Shown here: positions 15,313 through 24,129 of the stretch, in pieces
How the letters are laid out: every line of letters begins with the position of its first letter
How positions within the stretch are numbered: the first letter of the stretch is position 1
Translations under genes and position numbers: made by a program
NCBI GenBank assembly: GCA_020060625.1
Contig: JAGUZU010000071.1
Location: 1 to 35,210 of the forward strand
DNA length: 35,210 nucleotides
Source: Anaerolineales bacterium
Lineage (GTDB): Bacteria; Chloroflexota; Anaerolineae; Anaerolineales; Villigracilaceae
Reading direction: 5' to 3'
The notes under the pieces: model-generated
Databases searched by the model: none
Seen by the model: only the letters and a program-made list of their open reading frames with translations
What the model was told of the DNA's origin: nothing

Positions 15313-15558
15313 ATGACCGAAAAGGATGTCAGCGCCGAGGTGCGGGGGTGTATTGTATGTGGAAAACTGTATCAGTTGTACGTCGTGCAGGACGCGCAGG
15401 GGGGGATCATTGACGGCAAAGTCCTAAACACGGAAGGGCGAGTCGTGTCCCATCTCGACCGGATGATGGTGGCTTGCAAACGTCACACGGATGAAGATGT
15501 GGAGGCGGCGGCTGAGCGGGTGTATGGCGATCAAAACGAGGACGAAGAGGACGAATAG
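15313..15558 (+). CDS. Small putative zinc-binding protein (CxxC...CxxH)
   Basis: I do not recognise this 81-residue protein. It has C13-x2-C16 in RGCIVCGKLY and C55-x2-H58 in MVACKRHTDED, a pattern that could bind one zinc ion, with an acidic tail (DQNEDEEDE). The start is the ATG at 15313 with GGAGA six bases upstream; a TTG four codons earlier is in frame but would overlap the Shine-Dalgarno site. It follows ftcD by 54 bases on the same strand and may share its transcript. Confidence 0.7.
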   Translation: MTEKDVSAEVRGCIVCGKLYQLYVVQDAQGGIIDGKVLNTEGRVVSHLDRMMVACKRHTDEDVEAAAERVYGDQNEDEEDE

Positions 15559-15673
15559 CATAGCGCGGCAAGCCGCAGCCAAAGTAAGTCGGATTGCCAA
15601 TCCGACCTACGCGCAAAATCTTCGTGGTAGGCATAGTTTTTACAGAGCAATACTATAAACGAGTTACGGGCTG
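15559..15673. repeat. Convergent spacer with two small hairpins
   Basis: GCGGC-AA-GCCGC (15565-15576) and GTCGGATT-GCC-AATCCGAC (15588-15606) are perfect inverted repeats between the convergent small CxxC gene and rsmD. The second has the look of a dispersed REP-type hairpin but is unrelated to the RAYT palindromes. Neither has a T-run, so termination here is unproven. Confidence 0.6.
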
Positions 15674-16234
15674 TCACTCTTCGATTCGGTCGTAAAAGAC
15701 CAGCAGCGTGCTTCCGTATTTTCTTTGTTCGCCATCCACGAGATTTTTCAACTCAACTTCTTCGTATTCCGTCGGGTCAATTTGCACAATGACCGTCCCA
15801 TCTTCGGTCAGCCAGTCTATATGATCGTCCACCAACTTCAGCGCATTTGACCACATCTCTTTATATTGCGGCGGCGCGATGTAAATATATTCGAACTGCC
15901 TGTCCGCTTTTCCCGCCAGCATGGCGAAAGCGTCGCCGCGCCGGATCTCCGCCTGCGCGCTGAATTTGCAATGCTCCACGTTTTCCCGAATTGTCTCGAT
16001 GGGCGCGCGGTGCAAGTCGGTGAATCGCGCGAACCCCGCGCCGCGGCTCAACGCTTCGATGCCGATTGCGCCCGTGCCTGCAAACAGGTCCCACCAGTTT
16101 GAATCGATGACATCCCCCGCCAAAATATTGAACAACGCCTCCTTCACGCGGTCCATCACCGGGCGCGTCGTATCGCCCGGCACAGATTTCAGTTTTCGCC
16201 CCTTTGCGCTTCCCGCAATGACCCGCAGGCTCAT
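15674..16234 (-). CDS. rsmD: 16S rRNA (guanine966-N2)-methyltransferase
   Basis: The 186-residue enzyme methylates G966 of 16S rRNA in the small subunit. Seen: MSLRVIAGSAKGRKLKSVPG at the N-terminus, RPVMDRVKEALFNIL, and the AdoMet motif DLFAGTGAIGIEALSRGA (about 49-66). Motif IV reads IAPPQY instead of the usual DPPY; I believe this variant occurs in other Chloroflexota and cyanobacteria, so activity is still likely. It overlaps the URO-D-family gene by four bases, as the third of three coupled genes. Confidence 0.92.
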   Translation of the reverse strand: MSLRVIAGSAKGRKLKSVPGDTTRPVMDRVKEALFNILAGDVIDSNWWDLFAGTGAIGIEALSRGAGFARFTDLHRAPIETIRENVEHCKFSAQAEIRRGDAFAMLAGKADRQFEYIYIAPPQYKEMWSNALKLVDDHIDWLTEDGTVIVQIDPTEYEEVELKNLVDGEQRKYGSTLLVFYDRIEE

Positions 16235-17205
16235 TCGACGCTCTTCCTCGCCGCCATGATATTTTCATGCGGCGCGGTGTGGGGGACGACGCATCCCGTG
16301 CCGAGGATGAAACGGTGACGCTTTGTCTTCTCGATGGCATCCTCCGCCTCTTCCCTGACCTGAGCCTGCGTGCCCGAACCAAGCGACTCCTGTCTCAAGC
16401 CGCCGCATACCACGCCCTTGAACAGGCTTTGCGCCTCCGCCAGCGATGGGTAGGTTTCGCGGTCGTGCCAGTTGACAATCGAAAAACCGAGCAATCGCAG
16501 CAGGGAAAAGTAAATGTCCTTCCCATGCAGGTGAAGCATGTTGCACCAGAGGTCTTTGGCAGGCTCGAGCGCCTGATGATCGAACGGCAGGGCAATGGCT
16601 TTGTATTCGTCCAGTTCGAGCAGGCTTCCCTGCGCGTGCTGAACGGCGTAGAAGATGCCGTCGATGCCGGTTTCGCGCGCGGCTCCGATGAATTCGACGA
16701 TGGTTTTCGTGATGGTATCCAGTCCCTTCATTACAGATTCGGGATGGTTTTGAATGTGTTCGAGGAGCAGGTCGTTTCCAGCCAAGTTCTTCGCCTGCGA
16801 CATTGGGTTGAAGATGGTTTGGATGACGGGCGTTTCCGGGCTGAGATTCTGTTTGATTAAACGGAGACAGGCTAACTGTCCGGCGAGATGCGGGGCGGTG
16901 GGGTCGAGCGGTTTGAGAGTCTCCCAGTCTTTCGGGTCATGGATGACGCGCTTTGTATATTCCCGCGAGCCTTCCGGGTTGCCCGCCCATTTGTCTTCCA
17001 CGCCCCAATCCTTGACCGCGAACGACGATGCAGGTGTGACTTTTACAATGTCGAAGTCATACGTTTCCTGGAATTTGAGCGCGGCGGCGGCGAGGGCTTC
17101 GGGGTTTTGGTCTTCTTCGGGAAAGTGACGCCACAATGCGATTGGCGCGCGGTCTGTTTCCTTCCCGGTCAGGCAAGCCTGAATTCGTTCGCGGTGTGTG
17201 ATCAT
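16231..17205 (-). CDS. Uroporphyrinogen decarboxylase (URO-D) superfamily protein
   Basis: The 324-residue TIM-barrel protein starts ITHRERIQACLTGKETDRAP, the family's typical N-terminus, and has the C-terminal segment FILGTGCVVPHTAPHENI. This places it in the broad URO-D superfamily, which includes heme-pathway HemE but also corrinoid methyltransferases (MtaA/MtbA-like). It lacks clear HemE-specific motifs, and no heme genes are near, so I would not call it hemE. Four-base overlaps with the GNAT upstream and rsmD downstream show tight coupling; the functional link is unclear. Confidence 0.85.
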   Translation of the reverse strand: MITHRERIQACLTGKETDRAPIALWRHFPEEDQNPEALAAAALKFQETYDFDIVKVTPASSFAVKDWGVEDKWAGNPEGSREYTKRVIHDPKDWETLKPLDPTAPHLAGQLACLRLIKQNLSPETPVIQTIFNPMSQAKNLAGNDLLLEHIQNHPESVMKGLDTITKTIVEFIGAARETGIDGIFYAVQHAQGSLLELDEYKAIALPFDHQALEPAKDLWCNMLHLHGKDIYFSLLRLLGFSIVNWHDRETYPSLAEAQSLFKGVVCGGLRQESLGSGTQAQVREEAEDAIEKTKRHRFILGTGCVVPHTAPHENIMAARKSVE

Positions 17206-17804
17206 AAAATTTTCTCGATTCTGTGCCGGAGGAATTTCCCCTCTCTAAATGTGTGTTTGATTACAAAGCCGTTCGATTGACACATGCGAATGCTGGCTTC
17301 GTTCCACGTTTCGATGCTGCCCGTGATGCGTTTGTAGCCCGCCTTGCGGCATTCCTCGATGAGCGCCTGCTGAAGCGTGCGCCCGATTCTTTGTCCGCGA
17401 TGGTTTTCGTCCACGGTGAGGTACAGGCTCTCAATGGCGTCGGATTCGTCCTTCATCTGCTCTTTGATGGTCAGGCTCGACACGATGAGTTGAAAAAAAG
17501 CCGGGGGGCGCGTGAAAAGGACTTTGATGATCTCTTTGATGAACCAGACCTTGTCATTCGTCAATTGCGATGTGTGCCAGGCTGGTTCCGGCGATGCGAC
17601 GTTGTACCCGATGAGTTTGCCCGTCTGGTCGTCCACTGCGAAGACGCCGATCATGCGTTTGTCTTGAATCGCGGTCTCGAAGTAGCGACGCGCGAACGGA
17701 TAACCGAGCTGCGAGAGCAACCCGTGATCCTGAAGATGGAGCGTGGACATTTCATTCAGTTGGGAGGCTTTCAGTTCGCTCAAAGGGTGGATGGTGTAAC
17801 TCAT
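17202..17804 (-). CDS. GNAT-family N-acetyltransferase
   Basis: The 200-residue protein has an acetyl-CoA-binding motif A, LYLTVDENHRGQRIGRTLQQAL (about 128-149, with RGQRIG), then a GYKRITGSIETWNEASIRMCQSNGF segment typical of the GNAT C-terminal half. The substrate cannot be told. AGGAG precedes the ATG. It is first of a set of three coupled genes (GNAT, URO-D family, rsmD) and lies 13 bases after the FemAB-like gene. Confidence 0.88.
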   Translation of the reverse strand: MSYTIHPLSELKASQLNEMSTLHLQDHGLLSQLGYPFARRYFETAIQDKRMIGVFAVDDQTGKLIGYNVASPEPAWHTSQLTNDKVWFIKEIIKVLFTRPPAFFQLIVSSLTIKEQMKDESDAIESLYLTVDENHRGQRIGRTLQQALIEECRKAGYKRITGSIETWNEASIRMCQSNGFVIKHTFREGKFLRHRIEKIL

Positions 17805-17817
17805 AAATCTCCTGAAA

Positions 17818-18840
17818 TTATGCGAAGCCGCGAATGACGTATGGACCGACTATATCCACGATGAAGGCGGGCAGTCTCCTCCAAACGGCGATTAGCGCCT
17901 GAAATTTTGGACTTTTTTGATTCAAAGATGGAAGTTCGCGCCCCGGCGCGAGCCAGTACCAATACGCCAGTTGTCGTTTGCGCGGCGCCCACTTGCTTTT
18001 GAAAATGTCGTTGCCAGAGCCGTTGAGGCTGCGCCCCAAATCGAAGGTTTTCAGCCCCTTTTGAATGCCGCGTTCGATGACCGACCAATAGAGAAATTCG
18101 CCCGCATAACTCGAACGGGCAAAACGCAGGATGTTGGCGTGCAGGTTGAATACGGTCCCGCCCTGATGGATGAAAACGCCGCCGCCCGCGATTTTGCCGC
18201 GCGCATCGTAAAGCACGGCAAATTCCATTGTCTCGCCGAGGCGTTCCGCCATTTTGCGCAGGTAGTTCTTCGAGTGATACGGAGAGCCGAGTTCGTGCAT
18301 GCTGCGGGCGATGGCTTTATAGGCGTCGTCCAGCAGGTCGAGCCGACCGAAGCGGATTTGGAATCCCTTTTTGAGCGATTTGCGGATGTGGTTGCGATGG
18401 TCGGATGAAAATCGTTTCATCAGGTCGTCGGGGTCGAGCGGCAAATCTATCAGGTAGGTAAAGTAAACGGGATGTTGTATCCAGTTGTCGGGCGGGGGGG
18501 AGGCGTCGTCTTCAAAGCGGATGGAAACGTGTTCGGCGCGGACGTCTTCTGCGAGGCGGCGGGCTTCATCCAACAACATGTCGCGCGCGGCTGTGTTCTC
18601 GTATGCGAAGCCGCCGTAACTGCCGAAAGGCGCGGTGGCGAGGTAATGACCAAATATGGGATGTTTAACCTCGAGCAGGGAAAGCGCGCCGAGCGGACGG
18701 CCGCCATCGAGAACCGCCCAGCGATGAACGTTATATCCGTAAACATCGCGGATGAAGTCCATCCACAGATCCACGCCGATGTAACTCAATTTATTTTCAA
18801 GCGCGGGGAAACTGAGTGAATCGAGTCGTTGTATTTTCAT
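17818..18840 (-). CDS. FemAB/GNAT-fold aminoacyl- or acyltransferase
   Basis: The 340-residue protein resembles the FemAB-like family with a double GNAT fold. Recognisable are the FSSDHRNHIRKSLKKGFQIRFG segment before the second domain, ELGSPYHSKNYLRKMAERLGE, and GGTVFNLHANILRFARSSYAGEFLYWSVIE with FDLGRSLNGSGNDIFKSKWA. Such proteins add amino acids to peptidoglycan stems or acylate surface glycans. It overlaps the polysaccharide deacetylase by four bases. With that gene it matches gene sets of exopolysaccharide or PEP-CTERM-type clusters, but I see no sorting system here. Confidence 0.85.
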   Translation of the reverse strand: MKIQRLDSLSFPALENKLSYIGVDLWMDFIRDVYGYNVHRWAVLDGGRPLGALSLLEVKHPIFGHYLATAPFGSYGGFAYENTAARDMLLDEARRLAEDVRAEHVSIRFEDDASPPPDNWIQHPVYFTYLIDLPLDPDDLMKRFSSDHRNHIRKSLKKGFQIRFGRLDLLDDAYKAIARSMHELGSPYHSKNYLRKMAERLGETMEFAVLYDARGKIAGGGVFIHQGGTVFNLHANILRFARSSYAGEFLYWSVIERGIQKGLKTFDLGRSLNGSGNDIFKSKWAPRKRQLAYWYWLAPGRELPSLNQKSPKFQALIAVWRRLPAFIVDIVGPYVIRGFA

Positions 18841-19673
18841 TGAAATTTTTCCTTGATGAAATCCTGCATGGTGGAAGTTGGGAAGTTCCTGAGCAGGTTT
18901 TTCAAAAAGGCGGATTTGTTGAGCGTGAAAGGATAGAGCAATGGGCTGCTGAGCATGTCATGCGTGAAGCGCCGGGGCCAGTTCGTGGGAGTGACGATCT
19001 CGTATGGATGCAGGAATATCACGGGACTTAACCCCGCTTTCAATTGATCTTCGATGATGCGGAAGACTGTTTTCGTAAACAATCCACTCATCATGCTGGA
19101 GCCGTAGGGGAATTCGCCGCCAAACACAAGGCGGAAGTCCATGCGGCGCGGGGCATGAAATTCAGACGGCTTTCCAATCAGGGGCAGGGTGCTGACGGGT
19201 ATCTCCCAAATACTGCCTTTGCGCAGGAATGTGCCGGTTGGCGCGTAGAGCGAAGAGCTGTACGTAAAGCCATGTTTTTCAAGCAGCGGATAGACACCTT
19301 CCACGGTGTTTATCATGGGGGCGCGGTATCCGTGCGCGTTGTATTTTTTCCGCCAATCCGCGGAGGCGTTCAAGTCCTTTTCGATCTCGTTGAGGTCGGT
19401 CAGCACGCGGTGTGTCTGGCAGTGAAAACCGATCTCGTGCCCCGCCCTGGAAATCTTTTCCGGCAGTTCGGGATACCAATCAATCAACTCGCCGACCAGG
19501 TAGAACGAAGCTTTTGCATTCCCCAAATGTTCGAGAATTGGGTCAACCGCCCGAAACGCGTAACCGTCATCTAGTTTGCGGCGTGTTTCAGATGGCAAAA
19601 AATCGTATCTGCGCGATAAGGCAACCCAGGGTTCGTAATCAATTGTCAATAACAGGCGGGGGGATGGCGTCAT
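18837..19673 (-). CDS. NodB-type polysaccharide deacetylase
   Basis: The 278-residue protein begins LLLTIDYEPW, matching the motif-1 region where the family has TFDDGP; the Asp is kept. GHEIGFHCQTHRVL carries the metal-binding HxxxH-like pair, and HGYRAPM is motif 3. The C-terminal FLHPYE fits the family. It probably removes acetyl groups from surface or envelope glycan. No signal peptide is visible, so the substrate may be a cytoplasmic or lipid-linked precursor. Promoter: extended -10 (TGCTATAAT) nine bases before the ATG, with no Shine-Dalgarno site. Confidence 0.88.
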   Translation of the reverse strand: MTPSPRLLLTIDYEPWVALSRRYDFLPSETRRKLDDGYAFRAVDPILEHLGNAKASFYLVGELIDWYPELPEKISRAGHEIGFHCQTHRVLTDLNEIEKDLNASADWRKKYNAHGYRAPMINTVEGVYPLLEKHGFTYSSSLYAPTGTFLRKGSIWEIPVSTLPLIGKPSEFHAPRRMDFRLVFGGEFPYGSSMMSGLFTKTVFRIIEDQLKAGLSPVIFLHPYEIVTPTNWPRRFTHDMLSSPLLYPFTLNKSAFLKNLLRNFPTSTMQDFIKEKFQ

Positions 19674-19682
19674 GGTTCACGG

Positions 19683-19693
19683 ATTATAGCATG
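19683..19693 (-). promoter_or_regulatory. Extended -10 promoter of the deacetylase gene
   Basis: Minus-strand CATGCTATAAT (complement of 19683-19693) contains the extended -10 TGCTATAAT. The ATG follows nine bases later, so the leader would be only two or three bases. The same 11-mer serves the lipoprotein gene at 27733. Confidence 0.55.
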
Positions 19694-19701
19694 TGGATTT
19701 T

Positions 19702-21681
19702 TCATTCCCGACAGCCAAGCGAAAGGACTGCATCTGCAGCCGGCTCGACTCCCTTTGATTCCAACTGCTCCCAAACGACGCACACGCCTCGTTTCATGCG
19801 GGCATCCTGTTTCAACACTTCGACGGTTTTTTCTTCCGCCGACGCCGTGTCGCCCGTCATCGCAAGCGCGTCGATATAGATAAGCCATTCGTTCAAGTCT
19901 TCGGGTTCGAAACCAAGCGCTGTGGCTTCATCGAGAAGGGAAATGGTCTTGTCGTAGTTTCCGAGTTGATGGGCAAGTTCCGCTTTGGTGAAGTAGGCGC
20001 ACCAATTGACGGGTCTTTCTTCGTTGAGGAAATAGGGTTGGGCGGGAGTTCGCGGCTCCGCGATGATCAACGATGGTTTTGAGAGGGGGATGGCTTTCGT
20101 CAATTCGTCCGGTGATTTGGAATGGATCTCGAGGTCTCCGCGCGCGGGGTCGAGAACGCGCAAACATCCGTTCACGGGCATGTGGATGACCACCGCCTGC
20201 GAAGTGAAGCCTTTGAACGATGTCGTTCGGTAGATGACAAGGATCGGGGAATCAGGATCAAGCGAAGGCAGGGTCGAGCCGCCGATCCGTTTTTCGGTGA
20301 AGATCAGCGCGTAGGGTAAATCCTGCGGCATGGAAAAATCCGGCGCGTACATCCAGTTGATGGGGGCAGTGTAGGCGAGGTCTGGTTCGTATTCGGTGGG
20401 AAGTTGATAGGTGAGCAGGACGGTGTTCGGCTCCAGCGCGGGGATGCGCGAGGTCAACTGCCAGTACACTTCCTTTTGTTTTTCCCAGTCGCGCCGGAAG
20501 ACGTTGGCAGTGTAGAACTGTTGACCAACGGCGAGAGCGACGAGAGCAATGTAAAGATAAGATCGTATTTTGTCGTTTCGGACAGCCAGTTCGATGATGC
20601 CGATTGCAAAGAATATGCTCCCGATCATCATCGAGACCATGAAGCGGTCGTATCCGGTTTGCAGGCGGAGCGGAAGCCCCGCCGCCAGGGAGGGGATGCG
20701 CCCAAACAGGATGACGATCAAGCCGGTGATGATGAGCGAGACGGCAAATCCCTTGCTTTCGTTGCCGCTCAGAATACGGGGAAGCAGCCGGGTAAGCGCC
20801 GCGAATGAAACTGCGATGACGCCGATGGCGATAAGCGACGTTGGCGCTGTGATGGACTTTGTCAGCAAGGGGATGATCTGAACCCAAATGTAGAAGCAGG
20901 CTTTCCAAAGCGTATCCAGCGCTTCGAGCATCAATCCAGAAACGCCGCTAAATTCGACCGAACCCGCTTCGTATGAGTTGTAAGGTCCGAAGCGATAGTA
21001 ATATACCAGCCAGAGCGCGTTCGATATCCAGACCAGCAGATATGCCCACCAAACTTTCATGGTGGAGGTGAATCGGGTCTGCGGACTGCCTTCAAAGAAA
21101 AAGAAAAACAGCAGGAGAAAACGCAGGCTTTCCAATGGGAAGAAATATTCCGTCGGGTAAATTCCGCAGATTTGCAGAAGCAGGGCAATGACTGTGTAGA
21201 TCGCGGGTTTGCTTGATTTGAGCGCTTTGAACGTGAACCCGAATGAAAGCAGGTAGAAAATGAACGGAATAAGTTCCTGGTTGATGTGAGTCAATGCCAC
21301 CCAATGCTGGCTGTAGCCGGGGAACACAATAAACAACATGGACGCGATGAACACCAGCCGGCTTTTTTGCGGCCATAGTTGTTTCAAACCCCACCAGAAG
21401 GACAGCCCCATGCCAAAACGGATGAACAAGGCAAATATCTGCCAGTAAATCGGGTAGGGCGGAATCAGGCTGGTGGTGGCGTAAAAGATGGGACCGAGAA
21501 ACGGGCGAAACGGCATGAATGCCGGGACGAACTCGGCTGGACCGATGAATTTTGCTATCCACGCAAAGGGCCAGTCGTCCCAGTAGAAGCCGGTATATGG
21601 AAGGAGAAGCCCATAGGCGGCGAGGGTCAGAAGGGCGAGTACGGCGAAGACGAACTTGGGTTCGGGTCGGATTTGTTTCAT
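19702..21681 (-). CDS. Polytopic GT-C-like membrane protein
   Basis: The 659-residue protein has roughly ten membrane helices in its first two thirds, then a soluble region of about 230 residues with a short TPR-like end (AYFTKAELAHQLGNYDKTISL onward). The acidic pair in the first extracytoplasmic loop (GFYWDDWPF, D35-D36) is the hallmark of GT-C glycosyltransferases that use polyprenyl-linked sugars, so it may transfer sugar outside the membrane. I found no closer family name. The ATG at 21681 is used; a TTG three codons upstream is less likely. It follows the GT39-like gene by 16 bases. The gene ends within a spacer shared with the deacetylase promoter. Confidence 0.8.
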   Translation of the reverse strand: MKQIRPEPKFVFAVLALLTLAAYGLLLPYTGFYWDDWPFAWIAKFIGPAEFVPAFMPFRPFLGPIFYATTSLIPPYPIYWQIFALFIRFGMGLSFWWGLKQLWPQKSRLVFIASMLFIVFPGYSQHWVALTHINQELIPFIFYLLSFGFTFKALKSSKPAIYTVIALLLQICGIYPTEYFFPLESLRFLLLFFFFFEGSPQTRFTSTMKVWWAYLLVWISNALWLVYYYRFGPYNSYEAGSVEFSGVSGLMLEALDTLWKACFYIWVQIIPLLTKSITAPTSLIAIGVIAVSFAALTRLLPRILSGNESKGFAVSLIITGLIVILFGRIPSLAAGLPLRLQTGYDRFMVSMMIGSIFFAIGIIELAVRNDKIRSYLYIALVALAVGQQFYTANVFRRDWEKQKEVYWQLTSRIPALEPNTVLLTYQLPTEYEPDLAYTAPINWMYAPDFSMPQDLPYALIFTEKRIGGSTLPSLDPDSPILVIYRTTSFKGFTSQAVVIHMPVNGCLRVLDPARGDLEIHSKSPDELTKAIPLSKPSLIIAEPRTPAQPYFLNEERPVNWCAYFTKAELAHQLGNYDKTISLLDEATALGFEPEDLNEWLIYIDALAMTGDTASAEEKTVEVLKQDARMKRGVCVVWEQLESKGVEPAADAVLSLGCRE

Positions 21682-21697
21682 TGATTCCAAAATGATG

Positions 21698-23242
21698 CTA
21701 CCGGATTTGTTTGATAACGCAAAAGACCGCGCCGCCGCGCCCGACTTCCAGGTAAATCGGCGCGTCCTTTAGGATTTTCACGTCTTCGTTGATGCGCGAG
21801 TTGACGAGGAGGAAATCGCCGGACTGCATTTTATTCGCTTCCATGCGTCCATCGCGGACGGCGATGTCCGGTCTCGTGTAATAGGCGGCGATGTACGGCT
21901 CACGCCGGACAAAAAGAGTCGCGTTTTGCGGCGCGGACGCGTTGAACGCTTCGGCGGCTTCCTTGTAGCAGGTCAGCCAGTAGTCGGTTTCGTACTCGCG
22001 GAAGGCGGTCTTTGTCCCTCCGGCGAAGGTGTTGTAGTAGGCGTATTGATATGGATGCAGCGCTATGTTGTTGTATATTGCCGGCAGGAAGACGGCAAAT
22101 ACAATAATTGCTTTGAACGCCCAATGGCGCGCAGATTTTAGTATTTCATGAATGCCAACTCCTGCAAACAGGAACACAGGCGGAAGGATGAACAGGTAAT
22201 GACGGTAGCCGTCCGAGTTGGGGGGATTCAAGCCGACCAGCAGGGTGATGACGATTCCAAACCAAAGCAGAATGACGATTGGCTTTGCGAACTCTATTTT
22301 TTTACGAAAGGCTTTCAGAAACACCGCAACCAAGCCGATGATGAATAAAATCCACGTGGGTTCGGTGAGGGTGGCGGCGAGAAGGACGGGGAAGTAGCGG
22401 CGCGGCAGTTCGTAGGCGCGGTATTCGTTTCCCATGAAGAGGATTCTTAAATTGGCGGGCGCGCCTGCCATTGCGTCGAGTGTGAGGGTGAATCGTTCGA
22501 TGGGATTTTCCCAAAGGAAGGGCCAGAGCGCGATCATGACACCGATGGCGATCAATCCATAAGGGAGAAACGCCCAAAGGTATTTCCATTTTTTCTTGAT
22601 GAGCAAATAAACGATCAAAAGGATTGCCGCATACGGCGCAATGAAGCGGATGCTTGTCGTAATTCCCAGTAATATTCCCGGCAGGACGGTGGATTTGATA
22701 ATTTCCTTTTTGGTTTTATCTTCCTCCCAGTTGTCCATCATGCGAAGCCCAAGCACGATTGTGATGAGGAAGAAAACCGAAAATGGGCTGTCCTTTGGAT
22801 TGATGAACGCATGATTCCAGAGGACGGGTTGGGCGGCGAAAAAGGCTGTTGAAAGAGCGGCAGGCCACGGGTCCAGCCAGAGGCGCGCGAGGGCGTGGAA
22901 AAATGTCAAGCCGACGAGAAAGGTCAGGAAGTTGGTCAAATGCCAGGCGGATGCGATATCCAGCCCCAGCGATTCGAGGACGCCTTCGACCAATCCTCCG
23001 ATCAGCAGGTAGGCAGGTCCGCGCGTGACGTGATCTGAAGCGGAAGAGCCAAAGGACTCTTCGATGTCGAACGTGCCGTTCAGGCGGGCGGAGGTGGAGT
23101 AGGCGGTTTGGGATGCTTTGCCGTATTCGTAATAAAGCGGCTCGTCCCACGATAGACCATAATCCCGGAATGTTGCCAGACCGATGACCAGCGCGAGGAG
23201 CAGGGTGAGGAGAAGCGGAAATTCCCGAAATTTAATCTGCAT
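21698..23242 (-). CDS. Glycosyltransferase family 39-like membrane protein
   Basis: The 514-residue protein has about ten to twelve membrane helices. The first loop has GLSWDEPLYYEYGK, whose D33-E34 pair is typical of GT-C/ArnT/PMT-type enzymes, with a soluble C-terminal tail. It should transfer sugar from an undecaprenyl or dolichyl-type donor on the outer face of the membrane. It lies between the thioesterase and the second GT-C-like protein in the envelope gene run. The sugar and acceptor cannot be told from sequence. Confidence 0.85.
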   Translation of the reverse strand: MQIKFREFPLLLTLLLALVIGLATFRDYGLSWDEPLYYEYGKASQTAYSTSARLNGTFDIEESFGSSASDHVTRGPAYLLIGGLVEGVLESLGLDIASAWHLTNFLTFLVGLTFFHALARLWLDPWPAALSTAFFAAQPVLWNHAFINPKDSPFSVFFLITIVLGLRMMDNWEEDKTKKEIIKSTVLPGILLGITTSIRFIAPYAAILLIVYLLIKKKWKYLWAFLPYGLIAIGVMIALWPFLWENPIERFTLTLDAMAGAPANLRILFMGNEYRAYELPRRYFPVLLAATLTEPTWILFIIGLVAVFLKAFRKKIEFAKPIVILLWFGIVITLLVGLNPPNSDGYRHYLFILPPVFLFAGVGIHEILKSARHWAFKAIIVFAVFLPAIYNNIALHPYQYAYYNTFAGGTKTAFREYETDYWLTCYKEAAEAFNASAPQNATLFVRREPYIAAYYTRPDIAVRDGRMEANKMQSGDFLLVNSRINEDVKILKDAPIYLEVGRGGAVFCVIKQIR

Positions 23243-23248
23243 GGCGCG

Positions 23249-23722
23249 CTATTTTTGCGAGATGCGTCGCTGTTGGCGTTCCTTTGCCTGTTCCATGCGC
23301 TGTTTTTCCTGCTCGGTTTCGGCTGTCAGGGCGGGCACGCTCGCAGGTCGCCCGTTGTCGTCGAGCGCGACGTAAACGAGGTAGGCGGTGTTGGTGTGCG
23401 TGCATTCGCCTGTGATGGGGTTTTCCGCCGTTACCTGCACTTCGACTTCGAGCGACGTCCGCCCGGTATAGGTGACTTCGGCGTCGAGCGTGACGAGATC
23501 GCCAATTTTGATGGGTTCACGGAAGACAAATGAGTCAACCGCGACGGTGACCACGCGCTTCTGTGCGTGACGCATACATGCCAGCGCTCCCGCTTCGTCC
23601 ACCAGTTTCATGATCCAGCCGCCGTGGACGTTGCCGAGGTTGTTGGCGTGATCCGGCTGCATGAGTTGGGCAAGGGTGATGCGTGAGGCGCTCGGGGTTT
23701 TGGGCGGGGTATTTTCTGTCAT
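23249..23722 (-). CDS. Acyl-CoA thioesterase, hotdog fold
   Basis: The 157-residue protein resembles YciA/BACH: MQPDHANNLGNVHGGWIMKLVDEAGALACMRH has the N...GxVHGG..M..VD motif with catalytic Asp, then VDSFVFREPIKIGDLV. It hydrolyses acyl-CoA in the cytoplasm, usually as a hexamer. The start is the ATG at 23722, just after the spacer from the upstream small gene; longer in-frame starts encode an Arg-rich, unconserved extension. The C-terminal 25 residues are charged (QEKQRMEQAKERQQRR). Confidence 0.92.
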   Translation of the reverse strand: MTENTPPKTPSASRITLAQLMQPDHANNLGNVHGGWIMKLVDEAGALACMRHAQKRVVTVAVDSFVFREPIKIGDLVTLDAEVTYTGRTSLEVEVQVTAENPITGECTHTNTAYLVYVALDDNGRPASVPALTAETEQEKQRMEQAKERQQRRISQK

Positions 23723-23730
23723 TGTCCAGT

Positions 23731-24105
23731 TTAATCCATATCGTCTCTGAATTCGCCGGCGTCGACGGTGTGCAGCCGCTCCGGTTCGTCGAGAAGGACG
23801 TCGATCATCGAGTGGGTAAGTTCCGCCATCAACGGGGCGAGGGGAACGTTCGCCGGGGGGCGGATTTTTGAAGGCATGACGGGAGGCTCGATGCGGGGTT
23901 TGAGTTCCGGCAGCGCGTGTTCGCGGATGATGCGCGGGTCGTTCGTGAGCCTGCCGACGTATTCCCCAAGCACCGAATACACCTCTCTTTGCGGAGTGAC
24001 AAAGCCGATCCATTCTCCAATCCGGTTGAAAACATGGGGATATTGCAGGAACGCGTCAACATCCCCTTTGGTGTTGTATATGGGAATCAAGGTTGCCTGA
24101 CTCAT
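23731..24105 (-). CDS. Small protein, possibly 4-fold beta-flower type
   Basis: The 124-residue protein has an N-terminal half (IPIYNTKGDVDAFLQYPHVF, RIGEWIGFVTPQREVYSVLG, EYVGRL) with repeated short strands around G-E-W/Y-I/V-G, reminiscent of the 4-fold beta-flower domain. A Pro-rich linker and an acidic, helical tail follow. I assign this family with low certainty and know no function. It is eight bases upstream of the thioesterase and probably co-transcribed. Confidence 0.65.
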   Translation of the reverse strand: MSQATLIPIYNTKGDVDAFLQYPHVFNRIGEWIGFVTPQREVYSVLGEYVGRLTNDPRIIREHALPELKPRIEPPVMPSKIRPPANVPLAPLMAELTHSMIDVLLDEPERLHTVDAGEFRDDMD

Positions 24106-24129
24106 GAATGCTTTCCTCGGGAATTGATG

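Noticed and set aside
16231-17205. hemE
   Set aside because: The protein belongs to the URO-D superfamily, but heme-specific motifs and neighbouring heme genes are absent.
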